Assembly: GCA_949035555.1 (NCBI GenBank)
Contig: CAROLD010000009.1
Span: 1 to 64,000, forward strand
From: an uncultured bacterium
GTDB lineage: Bacteria > Cyanobacteriota > Vampirovibrionia > Gastranaerophilales > Gastranaerophilaceae
Direction: 5' to 3'
DNA length: 64,000 nt
In this document: positions 49,849 through 57,576 of the stretch, in pieces
Numbering within the stretch: the first letter of the stretch is position 1
Layout: each line of letters begins with the position of its first letter
Program-made: the position numbers and the translations under genes
The notes under the pieces: generated by a model
The model's input: the letters and a program-made list of their open reading frames with translations, nothing else
What the model was told of the DNA's origin: nothing
The model's database searches: none

Positions 49849-52152
49849 ATGACAGAAGAAAGCATTCAAAGTAAATTATTTGAAGTTCCTGCCCGCAAAC
49901 TTACTTTAAAAAAGCGTGGGACAGAGAGTGAGGATATTCTGAAATCTCCTCGCTATGCAGTTTGCCTTGTCAACTTAAAGGCTTTGGGTGTAAAAACTTT
50001 CAGTTATATAATTCCTCCTGAAATGCAGGATAAAATTAAAATCGGACAGGTTCTTCTTGTACCTTTTGGCAGACAGGGGCTTATAAATGCATTTTGTGTA
50101 GGGTTTTCCGATTATCTTCCGCCAGAAATCAGAGCAAAACGCGTCGCAAAAATTTTGGATGAAACACCTCTTTTTACTGTTGAATATTTGAAACTTCTCG
50201 AGTGGGTTGCGAATTATTATTGTACGGATTTAATTACTGTATTGAACACTGCAATTCCGTTAAAACTTATAGAAAAATCGCTTAAAACCGAGCAGACCAT
50301 AGAATTTGTGCAAACAGAAGGCGCGACAAAACGTCAGTTGCAAGTGTTGGAGTTATTGCAAGAGAAAGGAAAAATGCCTCTAATAGAGTTTGAAAAACTT
50401 GCAAAAACTACCCGTGCTACTATAAAAAAACTGGAGGCTCTCGGATGTGTGAAATTGACGGAAGAACAGATTTACAGAAATCCGCTTGATATTTTAAATA
50501 TTGACAAAAAAGAAGATTTATTTGAACTCTCAGAAACTCAGCAGGCTGTTTATGAAGGCATTTCTGAACAGATAAAAAATGAAGTTTGTCCGCAAATTTT
50601 ATTGCACGGTGTCACCGCCAGCGGAAAAACGGAAGTTTATTTCAAACTTATTGACGATACAATAAAAGCAGGCAAAAATGTTCTGTTTTTGGCGCCGGAA
50701 ATTGCGCTTGCCTCTCAATTGACCAAGCGTCTTGCAAAAAAATTCGGAACGCAGGATACTGCAATCTGGCACAGCAGTATTTCAGAGGGCGAACGTTATG
50801 ACGTATGGCAAAAACTTTATAAAGATGAAATAAAAATTCTTGCAGGTGCGCGTTCTGCGGTGTTTGCTCCGTTAAAAAATATAGGATTGATTATTATCGA
50901 TGAAGAGCACGAAGGCGCGTATAAACAAACCTCACCTGCGCCAAGGTATGATGCAAGACTTGTTGCCAGAAAGCTGGCGGAATTTAATAATTGCCCGCTG
51001 ATTTTGGGTTCTGCGACCCCTGATATTTCAAGCTATTACAGGGCTGTGAATACAAATCATTTGTTTGAAATGTTAAAACGGTATAACAACGCGAAAGTTG
51101 CGCCGGTTACCGTAATTAATATGCAGGAATACGGCAGGGCGGCTTACAAAAGTTTGATTTCAAAACCTTTGCAGAGTGCTATAAAAGAAACTTTAGACAA
51201 AAACCAGCAGGTAATTCTGTTGATTAATCGCCGCGGATTTTCTACATATACGCAGTGTCAGGGATGCGGACACGTAATCGAATGCCCTAACTGTGCTATC
51301 CCGATGATTTGGCACGCAAAAGACAATATGCTCAAATGTCACTACTGCAATCATGTAGAATATTTTCCAGATGTATGTCCGAACTGCGGATTTGACGGGT
51401 TAAAAAATTCAGGCACGGGAACTCAAAAAATTGAGCAGTATATTAATGACTTGTACCCTGATTATAATGTAGAACGTATAGACAGTGATGTATTAACCCG
51501 AAAAGGCGAACATATAAGGCTTTTAGAGAAATTTCAGCGCGGAGATATTGATATTCTTGTTGGAACTCAAATGATTGCAAAAGGTTTGGATAACCCGAAT
51601 GTAACGTTGGTCGGCGTAATTTCTGCTGATGCAAGCTTTAATCTGCCTGATTTCAGGGCATCAGAACGCGGGTTTCAGCTTCTGACACAGGTTGCAGGGC
51701 GTGCAGGGCGCGGAGAGTTTAAGGGGCGCGTTTATTTCCAAACTTACAACCCTGAATACTATGCACTGGAAAGCGCGAAATCCCAAAATTATTCGGATTT
51801 TTACCAAAAAGAAATCCGTTCGCGCGAAGATTTTGACTACCCGCCGTTCAGCCAGATTATAAGATTAATTTTAAGTTCCCAGAATAATTTTCGTGCCGAA
51901 AAAGCCGCGCAGGAAATTGCTTTAAGGCTTTGTACGATGATTGAAAAATTTGGATTTGGCGAAAGGCTTGAAGTTCTTGGACCGACCCCGTGCGTAATTG
52001 AGCGGATAAACAGTTATTACAGATTTCAAATTATTATCAAGAACAAGCTTGAAGATAAAGGGCATCAATTTGTCTCAAGTTTTCTGAGTAAAATTAATGC
52101 TCCAAAAGATATAAGAATGACTATTGATGTTGATCCGTTAGATATTTTGTAG
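49849..52152 (+). CDS. priA: Primosomal replication restart helicase PriA
   Basis: Superfamily 2 helicase that recognises stalled forks and reloads DnaB, 767 residues. The 3'-DNA-binding domain is at the N-terminus (AVCLVNLKALGVKTFSYIIP, VLVPFGRQGLINAFC). Walker A is LLHGVTASGKTEVY, the DEAH-type box DEEHEGAYKQ, motif III GSATPD, and the zinc-binding Cys clusters CQGCGHVIECPNC and CHYCNH with CPNCG. Motif V/VI reads GTQMIAKGLDNPNVTLVGV and QVAGRAGRGEF. There are about 60 bases from the PC4 gene, with a hairpin between. Confidence 0.97.
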   Translation: MTEESIQSKLFEVPARKLTLKKRGTESEDILKSPRYAVCLVNLKALGVKTFSYIIPPEMQDKIKIGQVLLVPFGRQGLINAFCVGFSDYLPPEIRAKRVAKILDETPLFTVEYLKLLEWVANYYCTDLITVLNTAIPLKLIEKSLKTEQTIEFVQTEGATKRQLQVLELLQEKGKMPLIEFEKLAKTTRATIKKLEALGCVKLTEEQIYRNPLDILNIDKKEDLFELSETQQAVYEGISEQIKNEVCPQILLHGVTASGKTEVYFKLIDDTIKAGKNVLFLAPEIALASQLTKRLAKKFGTQDTAIWHSSISEGERYDVWQKLYKDEIKILAGARSAVFAPLKNIGLIIIDEEHEGAYKQTSPAPRYDARLVARKLAEFNNCPLILGSATPDISSYYRAVNTNHLFEMLKRYNNAKVAPVTVINMQEYGRAAYKSLISKPLQSAIKETLDKNQQVILLINRRGFSTYTQCQGCGHVIECPNCAIPMIWHAKDNMLKCHYCNHVEYFPDVCPNCGFDGLKNSGTGTQKIEQYINDLYPDYNVERIDSDVLTRKGEHIRLLEKFQRGDIDILVGTQMIAKGLDNPNVTLVGVISADASFNLPDFRASERGFQLLTQVAGRAGRGEFKGRVYFQTYNPEYYALESAKSQNYSDFYQKEIRSREDFDYPPFSQIIRLILSSQNNFRAEKAAQEIALRLCTMIEKFGFGERLEVLGPTPCVIERINSYYRFQIIIKNKLEDKGHQFVSSFLSKINAPKDIRMTIDVDPLDIL

Positions 52153-52190
52153 CTATGGACTTTGTGTCCTTTTTGTCATAAATTTATTGT

Positions 52191-53324
52191 ATGTACGATG
52201 ATTATAAAAAAATTCTGGATGAATTAAAAAAACATTCACATTTCAGGGATTTAAAGGATTACGAGGGAAAAGACGAGAAGTTTATCTTTTGGAAAGGTAA
52301 AAAACTCCTAAATCTTTCGTCAAATAATTATTTAAATTTTGCGGATAATAGGCAGATTACAGAAGAATTTTTAGCGGATGTCGGCAGTGAATATTCTTTT
52401 GGCAGTGCTTCGGCAAGACTTTTAACCGGTACCTTGCCTGTGTATAAGGAGTTGGAAAATCTTATATCAGGTTTGTACGGGAAAGAAAAAACTCTTCTTT
52501 ATAACAGCGGATATCACGCCAATGTCGGGATTTCGAGCGCTTTAAATCAAAGAGGCGATGTTGTTTTTTCCGATAAATTAAACCACGCGAGTATAATTGA
52601 CGGAATGCAGTTGTCCGCGGGAAAGTTTTTCAGATTCCCTCATAACGATATGGAAGCATTTGAAAAACTTCTAATCCGTGAGCGTGAGAATTATAAAAAT
52701 GCGTTCATTATTACAGAAAGCGTTTTTTCCATGGACGGTGATATTGAGGATTTGCGAAAAATCGTCGAATTAAAGAAAAAATACAACTGTATAATGATTG
52801 TAGATGAAGCCCATGCTTTTGGAGTTTTCGGAGAAAAAGGGCTTGGCGTTGCCGAAGAATTAGGGATAATTGACGATGTTGATTTAATTGTAGGAACTTT
52901 TGGAAAAGCTGTCGGCTCAATGGGGGCTTATGTTACGGGTTCTGAAACTTTGATTGATTTTTTGATAAATAAATCACGTTCGTTTATTTTTTCTACTGCA
53001 TTGCCGCCTGTGAATATTGCTTTTACAAAATGGATTATTGAAAACAAATTTCCTCAGGTGAAAGATAAGCGCAAAAAAATGCTTAATATTGCAAAAAAAA
53101 TGGGCAGTGACAGTCATATTATTCCAATAATTGTCGGAGAAAATAAAGATACGGTTGATTTATGTGAAGTTCTTTTCCATAACGGATATTTTACACTTCC
53201 TATTCGGCCGCCGACTGTGCCTGTCGGAACATCGCGTCTGCGGTTGTCTTTAACTGCGGATATCGCTGAAGATGAACTTGGAATTTTGATGGAGAAAATC
53301 AATGAAAAGCTGTTGGCTAAATAA
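52191..53324 (+). CDS. bioF: 8-amino-7-oxononanoate synthase
   Basis: PLP enzyme joining pimeloyl-ACP (or -CoA) with alanine, first step of biotin ring assembly. It has 377 residues. Family motifs: LNLSSNNYLNFA, FGSASARLLTGTLPVYKELE, YNSGYHANVG, HASIIDGMQLS, DEAHAFGVFG and the PLP lysine in VGTFGKAVGSMGAYV. 2-amino-3-ketobutyrate ligase is the main alternative, but the bioG and bioC partners downstream settle it. No clear ribosome site precedes ATG 52191. It overlaps bioG by 23 bases. Confidence 0.93.
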   Translation: MYDDYKKILDELKKHSHFRDLKDYEGKDEKFIFWKGKKLLNLSSNNYLNFADNRQITEEFLADVGSEYSFGSASARLLTGTLPVYKELENLISGLYGKEKTLLYNSGYHANVGISSALNQRGDVVFSDKLNHASIIDGMQLSAGKFFRFPHNDMEAFEKLLIRERENYKNAFIITESVFSMDGDIEDLRKIVELKKKYNCIMIVDEAHAFGVFGEKGLGVAEELGIIDDVDLIVGTFGKAVGSMGAYVTGSETLIDFLINKSRSFIFSTALPPVNIAFTKWIIENKFPQVKDKRKKMLNIAKKMGSDSHIIPIIVGENKDTVDLCEVLFHNGYFTLPIRPPTVPVGTSRLRLSLTADIAEDELGILMEKINEKLLAK

Positions 53325-53961
53325 ACAAAATAACAAAAAACTTATTGTATTTTTTGCAGGCTGGAGTTTTGATGAAAACCCTTTCAAAACGTTTCAGACA
53401 GACAGTTATGATGTACTTTTTGTTTATGATTACAATGAAATATCAGAAATTAATTTTGAACATTATGAGAGTAAAATTCTTATTGCCTGGTCAATGGGGG
53501 TTTTTGCTGCATATTTATTGAAAAGTTTGTTTCAAGATTTTGATTTAAAGATTGCTGTGAATGGTACAGTTACTCCTGTTGATGATGAGTTTGGAATACC
53601 TGTTAAAATGTTTGAATTAACCTTAAAACACTCACAAAAAGGTTTGGAAGGCAAATTTTACAAAAATGTATTTTTAACCGAAGATGAATATAATTTATAC
53701 TGTAAAAATCCTGTTCAACGTACGATTGAAAACAGAGTTTCCGAACTTGAAAATTTGTATGGTTTGATTAAAAATACAAATGTTGATTATGAAAAATTTT
53801 ATGATTTTGCTATAGTGAGTGAATTTGACAAAATTATTCCTCCGAAAAATCAGATGGCAAGCCATCATAAAAATAAGGTTCCTGTCATAAGCTACCCGTA
53901 CGGACATTTCCCGTACTATAAATTCCAAAGCTGGGAAGATATTATAAATGCAAACAGATAA
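53302..53961 (+). CDS. bioG: Pimeloyl-ACP methyl ester esterase BioG
   Basis: DUF452 alpha/beta-hydrolase (219 residues) that removes the methyl ester from pimeloyl-ACP, ending the BioC-dependent detour. Motifs: FFAGWSFDENPF, the nucleophile elbow AWSMGVFAA, the acid aspartate in EFDKIIPP, and the histidine in YPYGHFPYY. BioG replaces BioH in many bacteria and sits with bioF and bioC. GGAG lies eight bases before the ATG, inside bioF. It overlaps bioC by 14 bases. Confidence 0.92.
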   Translation: MKSCWLNKQNNKKLIVFFAGWSFDENPFKTFQTDSYDVLFVYDYNEISEINFEHYESKILIAWSMGVFAAYLLKSLFQDFDLKIAVNGTVTPVDDEFGIPVKMFELTLKHSQKGLEGKFYKNVFLTEDEYNLYCKNPVQRTIENRVSELENLYGLIKNTNVDYEKFYDFAIVSEFDKIIPPKNQMASHHKNKVPVISYPYGHFPYYKFQSWEDIINANR

Positions 53962-54688
53962 TAAACATATCAAAAAACAATTTGAAAAAAGTATGAAAGA
54001 TTACGATAAAAATGCTGCCGTGCAGGACATGATGGCAGCAAAACTCGTGATTGAGTTATCTAAAATCGCATCAAATTTTGATAATGTTCTTGAACTCGGG
54101 GCCGGGACCGGACTACTTACAAAAAAAATAGCAAGAAGTTTAAAATTTAAAAGTTATTACGCTAATGATTTGGTGGAAAAATCAAAAATTTATGTTCAAA
54201 AATTCATTCCCAATTCGATTTTTTTATTTGGAAATGCTTTAAAAATTAAACCCCCGCGAAAAATGGATTTGATTGTTTCAAATGCGATGTTTCAATGGTT
54301 TGACAATTTGGAAAAAGCTGTTTTGACTTTTAAGGGGCAGTTTAATAATGATGGAGTTCTGGCGTTTTCAACTTTTGCTCCTGAGAATTTTAAAGAAATA
54401 AAAGATTTAACAGGTTTAACTCTTAAATATAAAACCGAAGATGAAATAAAAGAAATTTTAGAAAAGTGCGGGTTTGAAATTCTGTATTGCGAAAGTTTTT
54501 ATGAAGAATTAATTTTTAAAACACCGCTTGAGCTTCTTGCTCATATGAAACATACAGGGGTAAATTCACTATCGGAGAGTGTTTGGACAATGAAAAAAGT
54601 AAAAGAATTTTGTGATAAATTTTCAAAAAAATATCCAAAAATTAAACTTACATATGCTCCAATAATTGTTATAGCGAAAAGAAAATAA
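53948..54688 (+). CDS. bioC: Malonyl-ACP O-methyltransferase BioC
   Basis: Methylates malonyl-ACP so that the fatty-acid machinery can extend it to pimeloyl-ACP methyl ester. It is 246 residues. SAM motif I is VLELGAGTGLLTKKI; DLIVSNAMFQWFDN matches the family segment that discriminates BioC; the start KKQFEKSMKDYDKNA has the typical SFdrAAatYD-like pattern. It ends the bioF-bioG-bioC unit. bioA, bioB and bioD are not in the window. Confidence 0.93.
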   Translation: MQTDNKHIKKQFEKSMKDYDKNAAVQDMMAAKLVIELSKIASNFDNVLELGAGTGLLTKKIARSLKFKSYYANDLVEKSKIYVQKFIPNSIFLFGNALKIKPPRKMDLIVSNAMFQWFDNLEKAVLTFKGQFNNDGVLAFSTFAPENFKEIKDLTGLTLKYKTEDEIKEILEKCGFEILYCESFYEELIFKTPLELLAHMKHTGVNSLSESVWTMKKVKEFCDKFSKKYPKIKLTYAPIIVIAKRK

Positions 54689-54702
54689 TCGTAATATAAC
54701 AA

Positions 54703-54726
54703 GACTCCGGGTCTATACCCGGAGTC
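54703..54726. terminator. Hairpin between convergent bioC and Spy-like genes
   Basis: GACTCCGGGT and its exact complement around CTAT. No long T run follows on the plus side (ACAAAAG); the minus side has a mixed T-rich run (TTGTTATATT). Probably a weak or factor-aided terminator for both genes. Confidence 0.6.
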
Positions 54727-54744
54727 ACAAAAGACTTGTTTAGA

Positions 54745-55290
54745 CTATTTATTGGTGAAGTCAGGACGGTTCATAGGCTTGAAAAGTCCCGGTGTCCCTA
54801 ACCCTTGAAAAGGAGGTCTGGCAGGATGATTTTTTTCAAACTTTGCTCTTCCTTCGGCTTTCATTTTTGCCAGTTCATTTTTTTGTTTTTTAGTTAAGAT
54901 TTTTTCGAATTCTTGACTGTTAGCTTTTCTGATTTCGTGAGCTTTTTTATGAAGTTCTCTGATTTCCGCAGTCAATTCTTCAATTCTTTCCTGCTGAGCT
55001 TTTTCTGCTATTCTTGAACGTTTAACGGCTTCGATTTCCTGACGTTTTGCAGAGATTTGTTCCATAACAGGTTTCATTTGTTCTCTTCCTTGTTGATGGA
55101 TAGCTTTTGCTTTTTCTTTTTGTTTATCTGTTAAGTTTAATCTTTGTTCAAATTTTTGTCTCATTTGTTCTTTGTGGCATTTTCTTTGTTCAGCTGACGG
55201 CGGTTGAATCTGGTCAGCCATTACCGGAGTGAACATACAGCCGGCAGAGATTATTCCTGCGGCAAATAAAAGTGTTAATACTTTTTTCAT
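54745..55290 (-). CDS. Spy/CpxP-like periplasmic LTXXQ protein
   Basis: A 181-residue exported helical protein. The signal peptide ends at about residue 25 (TPVMA), with a cysteine inside the hydrophobic stretch (SAGC) that could alternatively be a lipobox. Two LTxxQ motifs are present: LTDKQKEKAKAIHQ (about residue 52) and LTKKQKNELAKM (about residue 133). A central Lys/Arg/Glu-rich amphipathic helix joins them. Spy is a periplasmic chaperone and CpxP a stress sensor. It is the last gene of the anti-sigma/sigma unit, 21 bases after the sigma gene. That suggests it is a target or feedback element of that sigma factor (inference). Confidence 0.86.
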   Translation of the reverse strand: MKKVLTLLFAAGIISAGCMFTPVMADQIQPPSAEQRKCHKEQMRQKFEQRLNLTDKQKEKAKAIHQQGREQMKPVMEQISAKRQEIEAVKRSRIAEKAQQERIEELTAEIRELHKKAHEIRKANSQEFEKILTKKQKNELAKMKAEGRAKFEKNHPARPPFQGLGTPGLFKPMNRPDFTNK

Positions 55291-55311
55291 AATATTCCTT
55301 TCTTTTTTATA

Positions 55312-55809
55312 CTACATTAAGTCTGTAAGTTTTTCCGCTAATTCTTTTTTAGCGTTGTAAAGTCTTGATTTTACAGTTCCAACGGGACATTTTAGTTTTT
55401 GCGCGCATTGTTCATATGTGTAACCGTTGATTTCGCAAATCATTATGACTTCTTTGAATTTTGGTTTCAGTTGATTAACTGCTTTTATTATCTTTTTTTG
55501 TCTTTCGAGACTTATAACTTTTGTTTCAGGTGTTGATTTTTGGTCTTTGATATTTGTCATAATCAAATCATCTGATGTGGAAGCTGAAAAAACTTTATAA
55601 TAAGAGGATTTTAAATAATCCAGTGATGTGTTTTTGGTAATGCAGGAAATCCAGCTTTTTGCAGCGCCCTGCTCTTTGTATTTGTCTGAATTTTTCCAGA
55701 TTTTAACATAGACTTCCTGTTCCAAATCTTCGTTTTCTTCTTTTGTAATAAGTCTTATGATATTTTTAATATTCTGTTTATTTTCTTTAATTATTTTGTT
55801 TAAATCCAT
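55312..55809 (-). CDS. ECF-type RNA polymerase sigma factor
   Basis: Extracytoplasmic-function sigma factor, 165 residues, with region 2 (EDLEQEVYVKIWKNSDKY, AAKSWISCITKNTSLDYLK) and region 4 (YTYEQCAQKLKCPVGTVKSRLYNAKKEL) and nothing between. It starts at the base following the stop codon of the upstream anti-sigma gene, so translation is coupled. A GAAC-N16-CGTT promoter precedes the unit, as expected for autoregulation. Confidence 0.92.
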   Translation of the reverse strand: MDLNKIIKENKQNIKNIIRLITKEENEDLEQEVYVKIWKNSDKYKEQGAAKSWISCITKNTSLDYLKSSYYKVFSASTSDDLIMTNIKDQKSTPETKVISLERQKKIIKAVNQLKPKFKEVIMICEINGYTYEQCAQKLKCPVGTVKSRLYNAKKELAEKLTDLM

Positions 55810-56154
55810 CTACTCTACCGTAATAAGTCCGTAAGAATCAACCGGCAGTCCTAAATCCTCAGCAGAAAGGGTTGTGCCGTATTTGAGCGTATCTGAAACG
55901 TCAGTGTTCAGATTTATAACTCCTAAAGTTGTACCGCTGAGCATTAGCATACACAATGCACATGCGATTTTTACTTTAGCAAAATTTTTGCGTTTTTCTC
56001 TGTAATATGGTTTTACTTCTTTCAGAAGGTCTGAAACTTTTTGCATTTTTTCGTGTTCGAGTTTGCAATCTTCGCATTCTTCGACATGTTTCAGCAATTC
56101 TTCTTCTGAGCGGAAGGTGAACAGAGCTTCGTATTTAGTACATTTTTCTTTCAT
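55810..56154 (-). CDS. Membrane anti-sigma factor with zinc-binding (ZAS/zf-HC2) motif
   Basis: A 114-residue bitopic protein. The cytoplasmic half has KCTKYEALFTF and the HVEECEDC block (HxxxCxxC), the zinc anti-sigma signature. A membrane helix (about 67-84, ACALCMLMLSGTTLGVI) is followed by a short periplasmic tail of about 30 residues. It should hold the following ECF sigma factor at the membrane. The order, anti-sigma then sigma, is the reverse of the usual. The outside domain is too short to sense much alone, so proteolysis or the Spy-like protein may supply the signal. Confidence 0.85.
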   Translation of the reverse strand: MKEKCTKYEALFTFRSEEELLKHVEECEDCKLEHEKMQKVSDLLKEVKPYYREKRKNFAKVKIACALCMLMLSGTTLGVINLNTDVSDTLKYGTTLSAEDLGLPVDSYGLITVE

Positions 56155-56178
56155 TTTTTGTAACCTCTATACTCTTAA

Positions 56179-56202
56179 AACGATTGTAAACTAAAAAAGT
56201 TC
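56179..56202 (-). promoter_or_regulatory. ECF-type promoter of the anti-sigma/sigma/Spy unit
   Basis: On the minus strand GAAC (56202-56199), 16 bases, CGTT (56182-56179). This is the common ECF promoter pattern, located 25 bases before the first ATG. An overlapping housekeeping-like pair (TTGATA-18-TACAAT) could give a basal level. Confidence 0.62.
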
Positions 56203-56241
56203 ATTTTATCAAATCGTAAAGTTAAAATATGTTTCAATTCC

Positions 56242-56270
56242 TTGAACTATCAAATTTTTTATAGTAAAAT
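56242..56270 (+). promoter_or_regulatory. Promoter of the envelope operon starting at 56295
   Basis: TTGAAC (56242-56247), 17 bases, TAAAAT (56265-56270). The transcript would start about 18 bases before the small ORF. It is divergent from the ECF unit, and the two promoters lie about 40 bases apart. Confidence 0.72.
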
Positions 56271-56294
56271 ATGAGGTGTATAAGGGGAGAAATT

Positions 56295-56399
56295 ATGGAA
56301 TTTTTCAGAAAACATCAAAAGGTAATTGTAGGTGTAATTTGTTTTACTTTTATTGCCTGGACAGTGGGCTTGATGTTGTTGCCGTTATTAGTTAAATAA
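56295..56399 (+). CDS. Small membrane peptide, 34 residues
   Basis: From ATG 56295 (after AAGGGGAG) to TAA 56399. It is basic at the start (MEFFRKHQKV), then one hydrophobic helix of about 20 residues (VIVGVICFTFIAWTVGLMLL) to the end. Consistent with a single-span membrane peptide. It ends four bases before the EnvC-like gene and is the first gene after the promoter. The FRKHQK start resembles the membrane start of PpiD/SurA-type foldases, but no catalytic part follows. Confidence 0.65.
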   Translation: MEFFRKHQKVIVGVICFTFIAWTVGLMLLPLLVK

Positions 56400-56403
56400 T
56401 AAA

Positions 56404-57561
56404 ATGAAAATAATAAATGTCTTAAAAAATATATTTATATGCTGGATTATGTTGGGAGCTTTAGGGATTTGCGGCGGGTGCTCTGCGGTTTTTGCTGCGC
56501 CATCTCTCAATCAGCAATTAAAGCAAACTAATGATAAGCGCCAGTATTTCCAGCAGAAAAAAAGACAAGCTGACTTGAAGCTCAGGAATGAAAAAAATAA
56601 ACTGAGTAATAATCAGCAAAGGCTTGAAAATGCACATCAGCAACTCCAGTCCACAACCGCACGTTATAATAATCTTGTTTCAAATTTAGCATCAATGGAG
56701 AATCAGCTGAATACGGCAATTGCAGAGTTTAGAAGCATTGATGCTGCTATGAAAGATAGGATTCGTCAAGTCTTTAAGCATCAAAGAACAGGCATGTTTG
56801 AGTTGATTTTATCAGCACGTGACGTTAACACTTTGATGGATATGTTCTATTATGAAAAAATTGTTATTCAGGATGACTATAAAAGAATGCAGGCTGTGAA
56901 AGCCAAAGCTGATGAAATTGCCAGATTGAAGGTTCAGGTTGAGAATCAGCGCAAAATGGTGGAAGCTTCTATTCGTGATATCAATAATCAAAGAACGACA
57001 ATTCAGAACTCAATTGCTGAAAATAAATCAATGATTGAGCGTCTGCAAAAAGATAAGAATTACTATGAACGAACAGAACGCGAACTTGCAAGACAGTCAG
57101 CAAGTATTCAAAATATGATTGCTAACCTTACTAAAAAACAAGGCGGTTCTACGACAGTTAAAGTATCAACAGGGTTTATTAAACCTATTAACGGTCCGAT
57201 AACTTCACCTTTCGGATATAGAATTCACCCGATATTCAAGAGCAGAATATTCCACTCAGGTATAGATATCGGTGGTCCTAACGGCGGAGCTATCAAAGCT
57301 TCAAATAACGGAAAGGTTATATACTCTGGCTGGTACGGTGGTTATGGTAAGGTTGTAATCTTAGACCATGGTGTTGTTAACGGCAAGCCTGTTACAACAT
57401 TATATGCTCACATGTCTGCAATTCTTGTTAGTAACGGGCAAACAGTTACTAAAGGGCAGACAATCGGAAGAGAGGGTTCTACAGGATACAGCACAGGTCC
57501 TCACTGCCACTTCGAAGTCAGAGAAAACGGTAAACCTGTAAATCCGTTCGGTTATATTTAA
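56404..57561 (+). CDS. EnvC-like murein hydrolase activator with M23 domain
   Basis: A 385-residue exported protein: membrane or signal segment (residues about 10-30, ending FAAP), long coiled coil (about 35-245; QQKKRQADLKLRNEKNKLSNN), and a LytM/M23 domain from about 265. Zinc-site elements HSGIDIG, LYAHMS and HCHFEVR are intact, so it may be an active endopeptidase rather than a pure activator such as E. coli EnvC. It is expected to control amidases in septal peptidoglycan splitting. It shares an operon with LPS genes. Confidence 0.92.
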   Translation: MKIINVLKNIFICWIMLGALGICGGCSAVFAAPSLNQQLKQTNDKRQYFQQKKRQADLKLRNEKNKLSNNQQRLENAHQQLQSTTARYNNLVSNLASMENQLNTAIAEFRSIDAAMKDRIRQVFKHQRTGMFELILSARDVNTLMDMFYYEKIVIQDDYKRMQAVKAKADEIARLKVQVENQRKMVEASIRDINNQRTTIQNSIAENKSMIERLQKDKNYYERTERELARQSASIQNMIANLTKKQGGSTTVKVSTGFIKPINGPITSPFGYRIHPIFKSRIFHSGIDIGGPNGGAIKASNNGKVIYSGWYGGYGKVVILDHGVVNGKPVTTLYAHMSAILVSNGQTVTKGQTIGREGSTGYSTGPHCHFEVRENGKPVNPFGYI

Positions 57562-57576
57562 TAATAAGGAAGTCAA

